Below are positions 42,262 to 55,462 of a stretch of DNA of 64,000 nucleotides, piece after piece (within the stretch, counting starts at the first letter, position 1; every line of letters begins with the position of its first letter). Source of the stretch: Enterobacter sp. RIT418. GTDB lineage: Bacteria > Pseudomonadota > Gammaproteobacteria > Enterobacterales > Enterobacteriaceae. The stretch lies in NCBI RefSeq assembly GCF_003057745.1, contig NZ_QBJD02000014.1, forward strand, positions 1-64,000. The letters run 5' to 3'. Under the pieces are notes generated by a model. That model was not told the DNA's origin, ran no database searches, and was given only the letters and a program-made list of their open reading frames with translations. The translations under genes and the position numbers were made by a program.

Positions 42262-43911
42262 ATGAAAAACATCAACCCAACGCAGACCGCTGCCTGGCAG
42301 GCACTACAGAAACATTTTGATGAAATGAAAGACGTCACCATCGCGGAGCTGTTCGCGAAAGATGGCGATCGTTTCAGCAAATTCTCCGCGACCTTCGACG
42401 ACCTGATGCTGGTGGATTTCTCTAAAAACCGCATCACCGAAGAGACGCTGGCAAAACTGCAGGATCTGGCGAAAGAAACCGACCTGGCAGGCGCCATTAA
42501 ATCCATGTTCTCCGGTGAGAAGATCAACCGCACTGAAGACCGCGCCGTGCTGCACGTTGCGTTGCGTAACCGTAGCAATACGCCAATCATCGTTGACGGC
42601 AAGGACGTGATGCCGGAAGTGAACGCGGTGCTGGAAAAGATGAAAACCTTCTCTGAAGCGATCATCTCCGGAAGCTGGAAAGGCTATACCGGCAAGGCGA
42701 TCACTGACGTGGTGAACATCGGCATCGGCGGCTCTGACCTGGGCCCGTTCATGGTGACCGAGGCGCTGCGCCCGTACAAAAACCACCTCAACATGCACTT
42801 CGTGTCTAACGTTGACGGTACCCACATTGCCGAAGTGCTGAAAAAGGTCAACCCGGAAACCACCCTGTTCCTGGTGGCGTCTAAAACCTTCACCACGCAG
42901 GAAACCATGACCAACGCCCACAGCGCGCGCGACTGGTTCCTGAAAACCGCCGGCGACAACAAGCACGTGGCGAAACACTTCGCGGCGCTGTCCACCAACG
43001 GTAAAGCGGTGGGCGAGTTCGGTATCGACACCGCAAACATGTTCGAGTTCTGGGACTGGGTTGGCGGTCGCTACTCTCTGTGGTCGGCGATTGGCCTGTC
43101 CATCATTCTGTCCGTGGGCTTCGACAACTTCGTTGAGCTGCTCTCCGGCGCGCACGCGATGGACAAACACTTCTCCACCACCGCGCCTGAGAAAAACCTG
43201 CCGGTGCTGCTGGCGCTGATTGGCATCTGGTACAACAACTTCTTCGGCGCTGAAACCGAAGCAATTCTGCCGTACGACCAGTACATGCACCGCTTTGCGG
43301 CCTACTTCCAGCAGGGCAACATGGAATCCAACGGTAAATACGTTGACCGTAACGGCAACGCGGTGGATTACCAGACCGGCCCAATCATCTGGGGTGAGCC
43401 AGGCACCAACGGCCAGCACGCGTTCTATCAGCTGATCCACCAGGGCACCAAAATGGTACCGTGTGATTTCATCGCTCCGGCCATTACGCATAACGCGCTC
43501 TCCGACCACCACCAGAAGCTGCTGTCTAACTTCTTCGCGCAGACCGAAGCGCTGGCGTTCGGTAAGTCTCGCGAGGTTGTTGAGCAGGAATACCGTGACC
43601 AGGGTAAAGATCCGGCCACGCTGGACCACGTTGTGCCGTTCAAAGTGTTCGAAGGCAACCGCCCGACCAACTCTATCCTGCTGCGCGAAATCACGCCGTT
43701 CAGCCTCGGCGCGCTGATTGCCCTGTACGAACACAAAATCTTCACCCAGGGCGCGATCCTGAACATCTTCACCTTTGACCAGTGGGGCGTAGAGCTGGGC
43801 AAACAGCTGGCGAACCGCATTCTGCCGGAGCTGGGTGACGATAAAGCAATTGATAGCCACGACAGCTCAACAAATGGTTTGATTAACCGTTATAAAGCCT
43901 GGCGCGCATAA
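42262..43911 (+). CDS. pgi: Glucose-6-phosphate isomerase Pgi
   Basis: It interconverts glucose-6-phosphate and fructose-6-phosphate in glycolysis and gluconeogenesis. It has 549 residues, as in E. coli. The sugar-phosphate-binding [11 protein letters not shown] (about 153-163) and SKTFTTQET (about 209-217) are present. Further on are the PGI signatures [12 protein letters not shown] and [13 protein letters not shown] near 506, with catalytic Glu, His ([10 protein letters not shown]) and Lys. ATG 42262 matches E. coli; a TTG two codons earlier is ignored. A strong terminator follows. Confidence 0.98.
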   Translation: MKNINPTQTAAWQALQKHFDEMKDVTIAELFAKDGDRFSKFSATFDDLMLVDFSKNRITEETLAKLQDLAKETDLAGAIKSMFSGEKINRTEDRAVLHVALRNRSNTPIIVDGKDVMPEVNAVLEKMKTFSEAIISGSWKGYTGKAITDVVNIGIGGSDLGPFMVTEALRPYKNHLNMHFVSNVDGTHIAEVLKKVNPETTLFLVASKTFTTQETMTNAHSARDWFLKTAGDNKHVAKHFAALSTNGKAVGEFGIDTANMFEFWDWVGGRYSLWSAIGLSIILSVGFDNFVELLSGAHAMDKHFSTTAPEKNLPVLLALIGIWYNNFFGAETEAILPYDQYMHRFAAYFQQGNMESNGKYVDRNGNAVDYQTGPIIWGEPGTNGQHAFYQLIHQGTKMVPCDFIAPAITHNALSDHHQKLLSNFFAQTEALAFGKSREVVEQEYRDQGKDPATLDHVVPFKVFEGNRPTNSILLREITPFSLGALIALYEHKIFTQGAILNIFTFDQWGVELGKQLANRILPELGDDKAIDSHDSSTNGLINRYKAWRA

Positions 43912-43928
43912 TTAATATGCCATGAATA

Positions 43929-43955
43929 ATGCCGGCAATATGCCGGCATTTTTTT
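43929..43955 (+). terminator. pgi terminator
   Basis: ATGCCGGC-aatat-GCCGGCAT followed by six further T's, 17 bases after the pgi stop. Confidence 0.93.
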
Positions 43956-44277
43956 ATCGGATAATTCCGCATGTCTGTTATTCATCTCAAATTTCAGCTC
44001 TGAGTTTTATCTGAAAAAGGATGTTAACCCGATAGTCGCTACGGTTTACTTTAGGAATATACGGAGGCTTCGTTAATACAGTATAAATTTTAACTTATTG
44101 ATTTTAATGTTTTTAATATTATATCTTTTCATGTTATCTCTCTTGATTTTCTAATAGTCTGAAAACCCTTTCTCTATTTCCCCATACGGCAATCCCACCG
44201 CTTTAGTTGTGTATACTCGATTCCGCCTGAATTTCTTTTCAGGTAAATCTCCATTCATTCATTGAAGGGAAATTGTT
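43956..44277. other. AT-rich pgi-yjbE intergenic region
   Basis: About 320 bases with low GC and no gene. It contains the RcsAB-box-like sequence at 44052-44065 and, 60-110 bases before yjbE, TTGTGTATACTCG-type promoter-like sequence (44207-44220). This is presumably the control region of yjbEFGH. No repeat is seen. Confidence 0.55.
44052..44065 (+). promoter_or_regulatory. RcsB/RcsAB-box-like site upstream of yjbE
   Basis: TAGGAATATACGGA matches the RcsAB box TAAGAATATTCCTA at 10 of 14 positions, including the central GAATAT-type core. yjbEFGH is Rcs-controlled in E. coli, so the location fits. It is about 210 bases before the yjbE ATG. Confidence 0.55.
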
Positions 44278-44520
44278 ATGAAGAAAGTACTGTATGGCAT
44301 TTTTGCCATATCTGCGCTTGCGGCGACATCTGCCTATGCGGCTCCGGTTCAGGTCGGGGAAGCGGCAGGTTCGGCAGCGACGTCTGCATCTGCGGGGAGT
44401 TCTACCGCAGCCAGCACCAGCACCGTAAGTTCAGCCGTGGGTGTCGCGCTGGCGGCAACCGGTGGCGGTGATGGCTCCAATACCGGAACCACGACCACCA
44501 CGACGACCAGCACCCAGTAA
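44278..44520 (+). CDS. yjbE: Exopolysaccharide operon protein YjbE
   Basis: An 80-residue secreted protein: a signal peptide ([20 protein letters not shown], cleavage near residue 21), then a low-complexity Ala/Ser/Gly/Thr sequence ending in a seven-Thr run. It is the first gene of yjbEFGH, which in E. coli is Rcs-induced and directs an extracellular polysaccharide. Its exact role is unknown. A UUCG-loop hairpin separates it from yjbF. Confidence 0.92.
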   Translation: MKKVLYGIFAISALAATSAYAAPVQVGEAAGSAATSASAGSSTAASTSTVSSAVGVALAATGGGDGSNTGTTTTTTTSTQ

Positions 44521-44537
44521 TACCGGGTGTTTTAATC

Positions 44538-44561
44538 ATAACCACACTTCGGTGTGGTTAT
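44538..44561 (+). terminator. UUCG hairpin between yjbE and yjbF
   Basis: ATAACCACAC-TTCG-GTGTGGTTAT, a perfect 10-bp stem closed by a stable tetraloop, followed by a short TTTC. Probably a partial terminator or mRNA stabiliser giving more yjbE than yjbFGH product. Confidence 0.65.
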
Positions 44562-44583
44562 TTCGCCCCTTCGGAGAAGAGTC

Positions 44584-45222
44584 GTGAAGCGACCTGCAAT
44601 CATTCTGATTTGCCTGCTGCTGCAGGCGTGCTCGGCCACCACTAAAGGGCTGGGACATTCCCTGTGGGAAAGCCTGTTTGGCACGCCCGGCGTGCATCTG
44701 ACCGATGACGAACTGCAAAACATGCCTTATGCCAGCCAGTACATGCAGCTTAACAACGGGCCGCAGCTGTTTGTGGTGCTCGCTTTCGATGAAAACGGGC
44801 AGCAGAAATGGGTGACGCAGGATCAGGCTACCCTCGTGACGCAGCATGGGCGCATCGTGAAAACGCTGCTGGGCGGTGACAACCTGCTGGAGGTGAACAA
44901 CCTCGCGGCCGATCCGCTTATCAAGCCAAATCAGATTACCGACGGCGCGGGCTGGACGCGCACGATGGGCTGGACCGAGCACAAGCAGGTGCGTTACGCC
45001 ACGGCCCGCTCGGTCTTCCGCTGGGACGGCACGGACAGCGTAAAGGTCGGCAGCGACGAAACCCGGGTCCGCGTGCTGGATGAAGAGGTCACGACCGACC
45101 AGGCGACGTGGCACAACCGCTTCTGGGTGGATGATGAAGGGCAAATCCGCCAGTCCTTGCAGTATCTCGGCGCCGATTTCTTCCCGGTGAAAACCACCCT
45201 GATCAAGGCGGCGAAATCATGA
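44584..45222 (+). CDS. yjbF: Lipoprotein YjbF (GfcB-like)
   Basis: A 212-residue lipoprotein: short signal with lipobox LLLQAC (Cys about 16), then a beta-rich GfcB/YmcC-type domain. Paralogues sit in the group 4 capsule (gfc) operon, so a role in polysaccharide export at the outer membrane is inferred. The GTG start at 44584 has GGAGAAG before it; the frame is open ten codons upstream without similarity. It overlaps yjbG by four bases (ATGA). Confidence 0.95.
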   Translation: MKRPAIILICLLLQACSATTKGLGHSLWESLFGTPGVHLTDDELQNMPYASQYMQLNNGPQLFVVLAFDENGQQKWVTQDQATLVTQHGRIVKTLLGGDNLLEVNNLAADPLIKPNQITDGAGWTRTMGWTEHKQVRYATARSVFRWDGTDSVKVGSDETRVRVLDEEVTTDQATWHNRFWVDDEGQIRQSLQYLGADFFPVKTTLIKAAKS

Positions 45223-45956
45223 AAAAGCTCATCTCTGCGGCGCTCATCGCGAGCCTTGCCGCGCCGCTGGCGTGGTCGGCGGGAACGGTAAAGGTCTACA
45301 CGCCGGACGGTGAAAAACCGAAAACCTTAACCAATGCCGGGCACTTGCTCGATCTCGTCGGCCAGCCGCGGCTTGCCAACAGCTGGTGGCCGGGCGCGGT
45401 GATCGCCGAGCGGCAGGCGAGCGTAGCGGCAGAACAGCAGCATAACGCCCTGCTGGCCAGGCTGACGGGGCTCGCCGGGCAGGAAGACGGCGACGACGCG
45501 GCGGCCATTAACGCCCTGCGCCAGCAGCTTGCGGCGGTGAAGGTCACCGGGCGGCAAAAGGTGAACCTTGACCCGGACGAGGTGCGCGTGGCGGAGATCG
45601 GCAATCCGGCGCTTGAGGGCGAATACACGCTCTGGCTTCCGGCGAAGCCCTCCACCGTGACCGTGATGGGGCTGATAAGCAGCCCCGGCAACAAGCCCTT
45701 CACGCCGGGGCGCGACGTGGCGAACTACCTTGACGAGCAAAGCCTGCTCAGCGGCGCGGATAACAGCTACGCGTGGGTGATCTACCCCGACGGGCGCACA
45801 CAAAAAGTACCGGTAGCCTACTGGAATAAGCGCCACGTTGAGCCCATGCCCGGCAGCATCATTTTTGTCGGTTTTGCCGACCACTTCTGGACGAAGGCCT
45901 ATGACGGCATTAACGCCGATATCCTTCGCTCCCTGACGCAGCGGATACCGGATTAA
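45219..45956 (+). CDS. yjbG: Periplasmic capsule-type protein YjbG (GfcC-like)
   Basis: A 245-residue protein with a signal peptide (ends AWSAG) and a GfcC-type domain: two SLBB/beta-grasp-like modules ([34 protein letters not shown]) plus a C-terminal helix. The GfcC family resembles parts of Wza and is thought to act in periplasmic export or modification of polysaccharide. It overlaps both neighbours (ATGA and TAATG), so yjbFGH is tightly coupled. Confidence 0.95.
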   Translation: MKKLISAALIASLAAPLAWSAGTVKVYTPDGEKPKTLTNAGHLLDLVGQPRLANSWWPGAVIAERQASVAAEQQHNALLARLTGLAGQEDGDDAAAINALRQQLAAVKVTGRQKVNLDPDEVRVAEIGNPALEGEYTLWLPAKPSTVTVMGLISSPGNKPFTPGRDVANYLDEQSLLSGADNSYAWVIYPDGRTQKVPVAYWNKRHVEPMPGSIIFVGFADHFWTKAYDGINADILRSLTQRIPD

Positions 45957-48052
45957 TGAAAAAAACCTACTTCTACAGCATGCTGGCGCTGTGCGTAAGC
46001 GCGGCCTGCCATGCCGAAACCTTTCCGGCGCCCATTGGGCCCTCGCAGTCTGACTTCGGCGGCGTGGGCCTGCTGCAAACGCCCACCGCACGCATGGCCC
46101 GCGAGGGCGAGCTGAGCCTTAACTACCGCGACAACGATCAGTACCGCTACTATTCCGCCTCCGTACAGCTGTTCCCGTGGCTCGAAACCACCCTGCGCTA
46201 CACCGACGTGCGCACAAAGCAGTACAGCAGCGTGGAGTCATTTTCCGGCGATCAGACCTACAAGGATAAAGCCTTTGACCTGAAGCTGCGCCTGTGGGAA
46301 GAGAGCTACTGGATGCCGCAGGTCTCCGTCGGCGCGAAGGATATCGGCGGGACCGGCCTGTTTGATGCGGAATACGTTGTCGCCAGCAAGGCATGGGGGC
46401 CGTTTGATTTCTCGCTCGGGCTGGGCTGGGGCTATCTCGGCACCAGCGGCAACGTAAAAAACCCGTTCTGTTCCTACAGCGACAAATATTGCTACCGCGA
46501 TAACAGCTATAAGAAAGCCGGTTCGATTAACGGCGACCAGATGTTCCACGGTCCGACTTCGCTGTTCGGCGGCGTCGAGTATCAAACGCCTTGGCAGCCG
46601 CTGCGCCTGAAGCTGGAGTATGAAGGGAACGATTACAGCCAGGAGTTCGCCGGGAAGATTGAGCAGAAGAGCAAGTTTAACGTCGGCGCCATTTACCGCG
46701 TCGCCGACTGGGCCGACGTTAACCTCAGCTACGAGCGCGGCAATACCCTGATGTTTGGCTTTACGCTGCGCACCAACTTCAACGACATGCGCCCGCACTA
46801 CAACGACAACGCGCGGCCGAAATACCAGCCGGAGCCGCAGGATGCGATCATTCAGCACTCCGTGGTGGCGAACCAGCTGACGCTGCTGAAATACAACGCG
46901 GGCCTGGCGGATCCGAAGATCCAGACCAAAGGCGATACGCTGTACGTCACCGGCGAGCAGGTGAAATACCGCGACTCGCGCGAAGGGATCGAACGCGCCA
47001 ACCGGATCGTGATGAACGATCTGCCTGAGGGGATCCGCACGATCCGCGTGACGGAAAACCGCCTCAACCTGCCGCAGGTGACGACCGAAACGGACGTTGC
47101 CAGCCTGAAGCGCCACCTTGAGGGCGAGCCGCTGGGGCACGAAACCGAGCTGGTTCAGAAGCGCGTTGAGCCGATGGTGCCTGAAACTACCGAGCAGGGC
47201 TGGTACATCGATAAATCCCGCTTCGATTTCCATCTCGATCCGGTGCTGAACCAGTCCGTTGGCGGCCCGGAAAACTTCTACATGTATCAGCTGGGCGCGA
47301 TGGCGACGGCGGATCTGTGGGTCACCGACCACCTGCTGACCACCGGCAGCCTGTTCGGCAACATCGCCAACAACTACGACAAGTTCAACTACACCAACCC
47401 GCCGAACGATTCAAAACTGCCGCGCGTGCGGACCCGCGTGCGTGAATACGTGCAGAACGATGTCTATGTTAACAACCTGCAGGCCAACTACTTCCAGTAC
47501 TTCGGCAACGGCTTCTACGGTCAGGTCTACGGCGGCTATCTGGAAACCATGTTCGGCGGCGCGGGGGCGGAAGTGCTTTATCGCCCCGTCGACAGCAACT
47601 GGGCGTTCGGCATTGACGCCAACTACGTGAAGCAGCGCGACTGGCGCAGCGCGCAGGACATGATGAAGTTCACCGACTACAGCGTGAAAACCGGGCATTT
47701 GACCGCCTACTGGACGCCGTCGTTTGCGCAGGACGTGCTGGTCAAAGCCAGCGTAGGGCAGTATCTGGCGGGCGATAAGGGCGGCACGCTGGACATCTCG
47801 AAACACTTCGACAGCGGCGTGGTCGTGGGCGGTTATGCCACCATCACCAACGTGTCGCCGGACGAATACGGGGAAGGGGATTTCACCAAAGGAGTGTATG
47901 TCTCGATTCCGCTGGATCTCTTCTCGTCAGGCCCAACCCGCAGCCGCGCGGCCGTGGGCTGGACGCCGCTGACCCGCGACGGCGGCCAGCAGCTTGGGCG
48001 TAAGTTCCAGCTGTATGACATGACCAGCGATAAAAACGTTAATTTCCGCTGA
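45956..48052 (+). CDS. yjbH: Outer-membrane barrel protein YjbH (GfcD-like)
   Basis: A 698-residue protein with a signal peptide (ends CHAE) and a large predicted outer-membrane beta-barrel family (YjbH/GfcD). The conserved start [25 protein letters not shown] motif lies near residue 36. There are alternating Tyr/Asp-rich strands throughout and the ending DKNVNFR. By family knowledge it is the presumed outer-membrane exit for the Yjb polysaccharide. It closes the operon and is followed by a palindromic repeat. Confidence 0.95.
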   Translation: MKKTYFYSMLALCVSAACHAETFPAPIGPSQSDFGGVGLLQTPTARMAREGELSLNYRDNDQYRYYSASVQLFPWLETTLRYTDVRTKQYSSVESFSGDQTYKDKAFDLKLRLWEESYWMPQVSVGAKDIGGTGLFDAEYVVASKAWGPFDFSLGLGWGYLGTSGNVKNPFCSYSDKYCYRDNSYKKAGSINGDQMFHGPTSLFGGVEYQTPWQPLRLKLEYEGNDYSQEFAGKIEQKSKFNVGAIYRVADWADVNLSYERGNTLMFGFTLRTNFNDMRPHYNDNARPKYQPEPQDAIIQHSVVANQLTLLKYNAGLADPKIQTKGDTLYVTGEQVKYRDSREGIERANRIVMNDLPEGIRTIRVTENRLNLPQVTTETDVASLKRHLEGEPLGHETELVQKRVEPMVPETTEQGWYIDKSRFDFHLDPVLNQSVGGPENFYMYQLGAMATADLWVTDHLLTTGSLFGNIANNYDKFNYTNPPNDSKLPRVRTRVREYVQNDVYVNNLQANYFQYFGNGFYGQVYGGYLETMFGGAGAEVLYRPVDSNWAFGIDANYVKQRDWRSAQDMMKFTDYSVKTGHLTAYWTPSFAQDVLVKASVGQYLAGDKGGTLDISKHFDSGVVVGGYATITNVSPDEYGEGDFTKGVYVSIPLDLFSSGPTRSRAAVGWTPLTRDGGQQLGRKFQLYDMTSDKNVNFR

Positions 48053-48054
48053 TG

Positions 48055-48149
48055 CCCTCACCCTAACCCTCTCCCCAAAGGGGAGAGGGGATCGCCCGGA
48101 GCCGTCTTTTCTCCCTCGCCCCTTTGGGGAGAGGGCCGGGGTGAGAGGG
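48055..48149. repeat. Dispersed intergenic palindrome, copy 2 (yjbH/psiE)
   Basis: CCCTCACCCTAACCCTCTCCCC-aaa-GGGGAGAGGG, a spacer, then CCCTCGCCCCTTTGGGGAGAGGG-CCGGGGTGAG: two hairpin units in inverted orientation, the same design as the copy at 21658. It begins two bases after the yjbH stop. Confidence 0.88.
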
Positions 48150-48245
48150 AATCCTCTCCATTGCTTCAAACATAAACAAAAAATATAGATTCCCGTCACA
48201 CTTTTGCGTTATACAGGAACCTCGCCCTGAAGAATGAGGTGCCGT

Positions 48246-48656
48246 ATGTCATCCCTGACGCGTCCGCGCGTTGAGTTTATCTCAACGATCCTCCAGACCG
48301 TGCTGAACCTCGGTCTGCTGAGCCTTGGCCTGATACTGGTCGTTTTTCTCGGCAAAGAGACGGTGCATCTGGCGGATGTGCTGTTCGCCCCCGAGCAAAC
48401 CAGCAAATACGCGCTGGTGGAAGGCCTGGTGGTTTACTTCCTTTACTTTGAGTTTATCGCCCTGATTGTGAAGTATTTTCAGTCCGGCTTTCACTTTCCG
48501 CTGCGCTATTTTGTCTACATTGGGATCACCGCGATTGTGCGGCTGATCATCGTCGATCATAAATCCCCGCTCGACGTGCTGATCTACTCGGCGGCGATCC
48601 TGCTGCTGGTCATTACCCTTTGGCTGTGTAACTCGAAGCGCCTGAAGCGCGAATAA
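48246..48656 (+). CDS. psiE: Phosphate-starvation-inducible membrane protein PsiE
   Basis: A 136-residue protein with four TM helices (about 15-35, 55-75, 82-100, 105-125), nearly identical to E. coli PsiE, including [19 protein letters not shown] and ending NSKRLKRE. It is induced by PhoB and controlled by CRP in E. coli. Its function is unknown. ATG 48246 gives [11 protein letters not shown]. It converges on malG; E. coli's xylE, normally between psiE and malG, is absent. Confidence 0.95.
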   Translation: MSSLTRPRVEFISTILQTVLNLGLLSLGLILVVFLGKETVHLADVLFAPEQTSKYALVEGLVVYFLYFEFIALIVKYFQSGFHFPLRYFVYIGITAIVRLIIVDHKSPLDVLIYSAAILLLVITLWLCNSKRLKRE

Positions 48657-48680
48657 AAAAAGGGCGCTCCGAAGAGCGCC
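48654..48680 (-). terminator. malEFG operon terminator
   Basis: On the minus strand GGCGCTC-ttcg-GAGCGCC followed by TTTTTT, about 70 bases after the malG stop. It overlaps the end of convergent psiE. Confidence 0.88.
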
Positions 48681-48749
48681 TAACAGTCACAAGGTGGTTC
48701 AATACAATACGTCTAAAGTTGAGGGTTGCAGTGGCATTACAGATGAAAC

Positions 48750-49640
48750 TTAACCTTTCACACCGCCCGCCGTCAGGCCGTTGACCAGCCAGCGCTGGGC
48801 CAGCAGGAACACCACGGTAATCGGGATGGCGGAGAGCACGGCCGCTGCGGCAAAGTCGCCCCACAGGTAGTTTTGCGGGTTGAGGTATTGCTGCATACCC
48901 ACGGCCAGGGTGTAGCTGTTCACGTCGCGCAGCAGCAGCGACGCGACCGGAACTTCGGTAATTGCGGCGATAAACGACAGGATAAATACCACCGCCAGAA
49001 TCGGCACCGACAGCGGCAGCAGCACCAGGCGGAACGCCTGCCACGGGGTTGCGCCATCCAGCGCCGCCGCTTCTTCCAGCGAACCGTCGATAGTTTCGAA
49101 GTAGCCTTTAATGGTCCACACGTGCAGGGCGATGCCGCCAAGATAGGCGAAGATCACGCCGCCGTGGGTATTCAGGCCGATAAACGGCACGTACTGGCCC
49201 AGGCGGTCAAACAGGGCGTACAGCGCAACCAGCGAGAGGACCGCCGGGAACATCTGGAAAATCAACATCCCTTTCAGCAGCGCCGCTTTCCCCGGGAAGC
49301 GCATGCGGGCGAAAGCGTATGCGCAGGTGGTAGAGAGCGTGACGATGCCAATTGCGGTGATGCCCGCGATTTTCACCGAGTTCCACAGCCACAGCAGCAC
49401 CGGGAACGGCGGCGGCGTCACGCGGCCATCAGCGTGTTCCACGCTAAAGCCCAGCGCCAGCTTCCAGTGCTCCCAGGAGATTTCATCCGGGATCAGGCTC
49501 CCGGTGGCGAAGTTACCGGAGCGCAGGGAGATGGCGATAACCATCAGCAGCGGGAACATGATCGCCGCGATGAAAATCAGCAGCCCTAAGTGCGTGAGAA
49601 AAAGACGCAACTTCTGTGATTTAGGTTGAACCATAGACAT
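48750..49640 (-). CDS. malG: Maltose ABC transporter permease MalG
   Basis: An inner-membrane permease of MalFGK2 with 296 residues and six TM helices. The cytoplasmic EAA loop is [20 protein letters not shown] (about 190-209) and contacts MalK. The C-terminal TAGGVKG tail reaches the translocation pore in the known structure. It is last of malEFG, 14 bases after malF. Confidence 0.98.
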   Translation of the reverse strand: MSMVQPKSQKLRLFLTHLGLLIFIAAIMFPLLMVIAISLRSGNFATGSLIPDEISWEHWKLALGFSVEHADGRVTPPPFPVLLWLWNSVKIAGITAIGIVTLSTTCAYAFARMRFPGKAALLKGMLIFQMFPAVLSLVALYALFDRLGQYVPFIGLNTHGGVIFAYLGGIALHVWTIKGYFETIDGSLEEAAALDGATPWQAFRLVLLPLSVPILAVVFILSFIAAITEVPVASLLLRDVNSYTLAVGMQQYLNPQNYLWGDFAAAAVLSAIPITVVFLLAQRWLVNGLTAGGVKG

Positions 49641-49654
49641 AGTCAGCGCCCTCC

Positions 49655-51199
49655 TTAGTCAAATTTCATTCGTGTGGCTTTCAGATTCACAATCGCCAGC
49701 GCGCCTACCAGCAGGAAGATCAGCGTGGCAATCGCGGCCGCCAGGCCGAAGTCCTGACCGCCGCCGCCTTCAAAGGCGATGCGGTAGGTGTAGCTCACCA
49801 GAAGGTCGGTATAGCCCGCCGGCGTGGTGGTGCCCAGACGGTCCGGGCCGCCGTTGGTCAACAGCTGAATCAGCACGAAGTTGTTAAAGTTAAAGGCAAA
49901 GCTGGCGATCATCAGCGGCGTCAGCGGCTTGATGAGCAGCGGCAGCGTAATCTTGAAGAAGTTCTGGAACGGACCCGCGCCGTCCATCGCCGAGGCTTCG
50001 TACAGATCGTCCGGAATCGCCTTCAGCAGGCCCATGCACAGGATCATCATGTACGGATAGCCCAGCCAGGTGTTGACGATGATAATCATCGAGCGGGCGG
50101 TGGTCGGGTCGCTGAACCAGGCCGGTTTGATGCCGAACAGCGCGCTCAGCATCATGTTGATTTCACCGAAGCTCTGGTTAAAAAGCCCTTTGAAAATCAG
50201 AATCGAGATAAACGACGGTACGGCGTACGGCAGGATCAGCAGCACGCGGTAAATCGCTTTGCCCTTCAGGGACTCCCACTGCACCAGGCACGCCAGCACC
50301 ATGCCTACCGCAACGGTCAGGATCACTGTCAGCACCGAGAAGACCACGGTCCAGACAAAGATGGCGAAGAACGGCTTCTGGATGCCTTCGTCGGTAAATA
50401 CGCGGGTAAAGTTGTCCCAGCCGATGGTGACGGTGTAGCCCGGGCTGAGCTTGTCATCACCCCATTTGCCGTCGGCAGTAATGGACTGATAAAAACCAAT
50501 GTCGTTGTTCGGACGGTACTTCACGCCGCTCTGGTTGTTGGTGAGCGTGCCGTCATCCGCCAGCGTGTAGAGCGGCTGCGTGCCGGAGAACTGGCGCAGC
50601 GAGCTCATGGTCACTTTGCTCTCGTCCGGCAGCACGGCGGTAAGCTGGGTCAGCGCCTGACGGTTCTGGGTAATGACGCGCAGGTTGGCGCGTTCGCCTT
50701 CCGGCAGGGCGGTCGCCTCTTTTAAGGCCAGCTTCTGCTCGCCGCCGAATTTGAACGCGTCAGAAATAAACACCTTCTGCGTCTCTTCGTCCGTGAGCGC
50801 CAGCTTCCATTCATCACCCGCAGGATAAAGGCCGAAGTTAAACGTTTTGCCCGCCTGATAAGACCGGTCCAGAAGCACCTGCGTGGCGCGCTCCTGTGCA
50901 AGCTGGTTGGTGCTGCTGTAGTTGGTGAACGCAATGGCGATGGTGCAGATCAGCGGGAACAGGACAAACAGCCCCATTCCGGCCACGCCCGGATAGACAT
51001 AGCGCCAGGCATAGGCTTTGCGGTTAGCGAAAATATACAGGCCAGCAGAGCTTAAAATCAGCGTCATGATGGCGAACAGATACTCCCCTTGTACGTACAT
51101 TAAAACAACAAGGTAACCCACCAGCAGGCACAGCAGACCTATCACTGACCACTTCAGCGCGTCGCTTTGCCACCAGCGTTTCTTTTTAATGACATCCAT
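49655..51199 (-). CDS. malF: Maltose ABC transporter permease MalF
   Basis: A 514-residue permease with eight TM helices and the large periplasmic P2 domain between TM 3 and TM 4 (about 95-275) that docks MalE. The EAA loop is [20 protein letters not shown] (about 398-417). The maltose-binding TM region contains [17 protein letters not shown]. It starts [16 protein letters not shown] as in E. coli. A 65-base gap with a palindromic hairpin separates it from malE. Confidence 0.98.
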   Translation of the reverse strand: MDVIKKKRWWQSDALKWSVIGLLCLLVGYLVVLMYVQGEYLFAIMTLILSSAGLYIFANRKAYAWRYVYPGVAGMGLFVLFPLICTIAIAFTNYSSTNQLAQERATQVLLDRSYQAGKTFNFGLYPAGDEWKLALTDEETQKVFISDAFKFGGEQKLALKEATALPEGERANLRVITQNRQALTQLTAVLPDESKVTMSSLRQFSGTQPLYTLADDGTLTNNQSGVKYRPNNDIGFYQSITADGKWGDDKLSPGYTVTIGWDNFTRVFTDEGIQKPFFAIFVWTVVFSVLTVILTVAVGMVLACLVQWESLKGKAIYRVLLILPYAVPSFISILIFKGLFNQSFGEINMMLSALFGIKPAWFSDPTTARSMIIIVNTWLGYPYMMILCMGLLKAIPDDLYEASAMDGAGPFQNFFKITLPLLIKPLTPLMIASFAFNFNNFVLIQLLTNGGPDRLGTTTPAGYTDLLVSYTYRIAFEGGGGQDFGLAAAIATLIFLLVGALAIVNLKATRMKFD

Positions 51200-51231
51200 G
51201 GGGTGCTTCCTCTACAGCGTGTGATCTTTTC

Positions 51232-51254
51232 TCCCTCTCCCAAAGGGAGAGGGA
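51232..51254. repeat. Palindrome family member in the malE-malF junction, copy 3
   Basis: TCCCTCTCCC-aaa-GGGAGAGGGA: a perfect 10-bp stem with three-base loop, nine bases after the malE stop. It is the single-hairpin core of the family seen at 21658, 48055 and 58001. In E. coli a REP element occupies the same junction and protects malE mRNA. Confidence 0.88.
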
Positions 51255-51263
51255 ACTACGGCA

Positions 51264-52824
<1,561 letters not shown>

Positions 52825-53934
52825 ATGGCGAGCGTACAGCTGCGTAATGTAACGAAGGCCTGGGGCGACGTAGTGGTGTCTAAAGACATCAATCTGGACA
52901 TCCACGAAGGTGAGTTCGTGGTGTTCGTGGGTCCTTCAGGCTGTGGTAAATCTACTCTGCTGCGTATGATTGCCGGTCTTGAAACGATCACCAGCGGCGA
53001 TTTGTTTATTGGTGATGCCCGGATGAACGACACCCCGCCAGCCGAGCGCGGCGTGGGCATGGTGTTCCAGTCTTATGCGCTTTATCCCCACCTGTCCGTT
53101 TCCGAGAACATGTCTTTCGGCCTGAAGCTGGCCGGTGCGAAGAAAGAGGTTATCAACCAGCGCGTGACCCAGGTCGCCGAGGTGTTACAGCTGGCGCACC
53201 TGCTGGAACGCAAGCCGAAAGCGCTCTCCGGCGGCCAGCGCCAGCGCGTGGCGATTGGTCGTACGCTGGTGGCAGAGCCGCGCGTGTTCCTGCTCGATGA
53301 ACCCCTTTCCAACCTGGATGCCGCCCTGCGCGTCCAGATGCGTATCGAAATTTCCCGTCTGCACAAGCGTCTTGGCCGCACGATGATTTACGTCACTCAC
53401 GATCAGGTCGAGGCGATGACCCTGGCCGATAAAATTGTGGTGCTGGACGCCGGCCGCGTGGCGCAGGTGGGTAAACCGCTGGAGCTGTATCACTACCCGG
53501 CAGACCGCTTTGTTGCGGGCTTTATTGGCTCGCCAAAGATGAACTTCCTGCCCGTCAAAGTGACCGCAACGGCGATTGAACAGGTACAGGTCGAGCTGCC
53601 AAACCGCCAGCAGGTCTGGCTCCCGGTGGACAGCGCGAACGTACAGGTCGGGGCAAATATGTCCCTCGGCATTCGTCCGGAACATTTACTGCCGAGCCAC
53701 ATCGCGGATGTGACCCTCGAAGGTGAAGTTCAGGTCGTCGAACAGCTTGGTCACGAAACACAGATTCATATCCAGATCCCCGCCATCCGTCAAAACCTGG
53801 TCTACCGCCAGAATGACGTGGTGTTGGTAGAAGAGGGTGCCAAATTCGCTATCGGCTTGCCGCCAGAGCGCTGCCATCTGTTCCGTGAAGATGGCTCCGC
53901 ATGTCGTCGGCTGCATCAAGAGCCAGGCGTTTAA
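52825..53934 (+). CDS. malK: Maltose transporter ATPase MalK
   Basis: The ATPase subunit of MalFGK2, which also holds MalT inactive and is blocked by EIIAGlc. It has 369 residues (E. coli 371; two residues missing before PNRQQ). Walker A is GPSGCGKST (36-44), with a Q-loop, signature [14 protein letters not shown] (134-147), Walker B VFLLDEP with Glu159 in the E. coli frame, switch His in YVTHDQ, and a C-terminal regulatory OB-type domain (from about 240). It is first of malK-lamB-malM. Confidence 0.98.
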   Translation: MASVQLRNVTKAWGDVVVSKDINLDIHEGEFVVFVGPSGCGKSTLLRMIAGLETITSGDLFIGDARMNDTPPAERGVGMVFQSYALYPHLSVSENMSFGLKLAGAKKEVINQRVTQVAEVLQLAHLLERKPKALSGGQRQRVAIGRTLVAEPRVFLLDEPLSNLDAALRVQMRIEISRLHKRLGRTMIYVTHDQVEAMTLADKIVVLDAGRVAQVGKPLELYHYPADRFVAGFIGSPKMNFLPVKVTATAIEQVQVELPNRQQVWLPVDSANVQVGANMSLGIRPEHLLPSHIADVTLEGEVQVVEQLGHETQIHIQIPAIRQNLVYRQNDVVLVEEGAKFAIGLPPERCHLFREDGSACRRLHQEPGV

Positions 53935-53969
53935 GCAATCCCAAAAGAAAACACGAAGCCGACAGGTGA

Positions 53970-55349
<1,380 letters not shown>

Positions 55350-55379
55350 TCCCGTCTTAACCTGACGTAATGACCAAAC

Positions 55380-55399
55380 TGAGGGGCGAAAGCCCCTCA
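55380..55399 (+). terminator. GAAA-loop hairpin between lamB and malM
   Basis: TGAGGGGC-gaaa-GCCCCTCA, an 8-bp stem with a GNRA loop, 30 bases after lamB, no T-run. Probably a stabilising hairpin or partial terminator where E. coli has a REP element. Confidence 0.6.
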
Positions 55400-55462
55400 A
55401 TCCTTGGGGCAGCGCGCTATTGCCTGGCTACCGCTGAACCCGTGCTTTCTGAGGTGATAACA

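Noticed and set aside
42304..43860. 518-codon open frame antisense to pgi, and similar long antisense frames over yjbB (36236-37381) and plsB (59030-60316)
   Set aside because: They mirror strongly biased codons of well-known genes in high-GC DNA, have Arg/His/Gln-rich compositions typical of shadow frames, and lack ribosome sites and family similarity.
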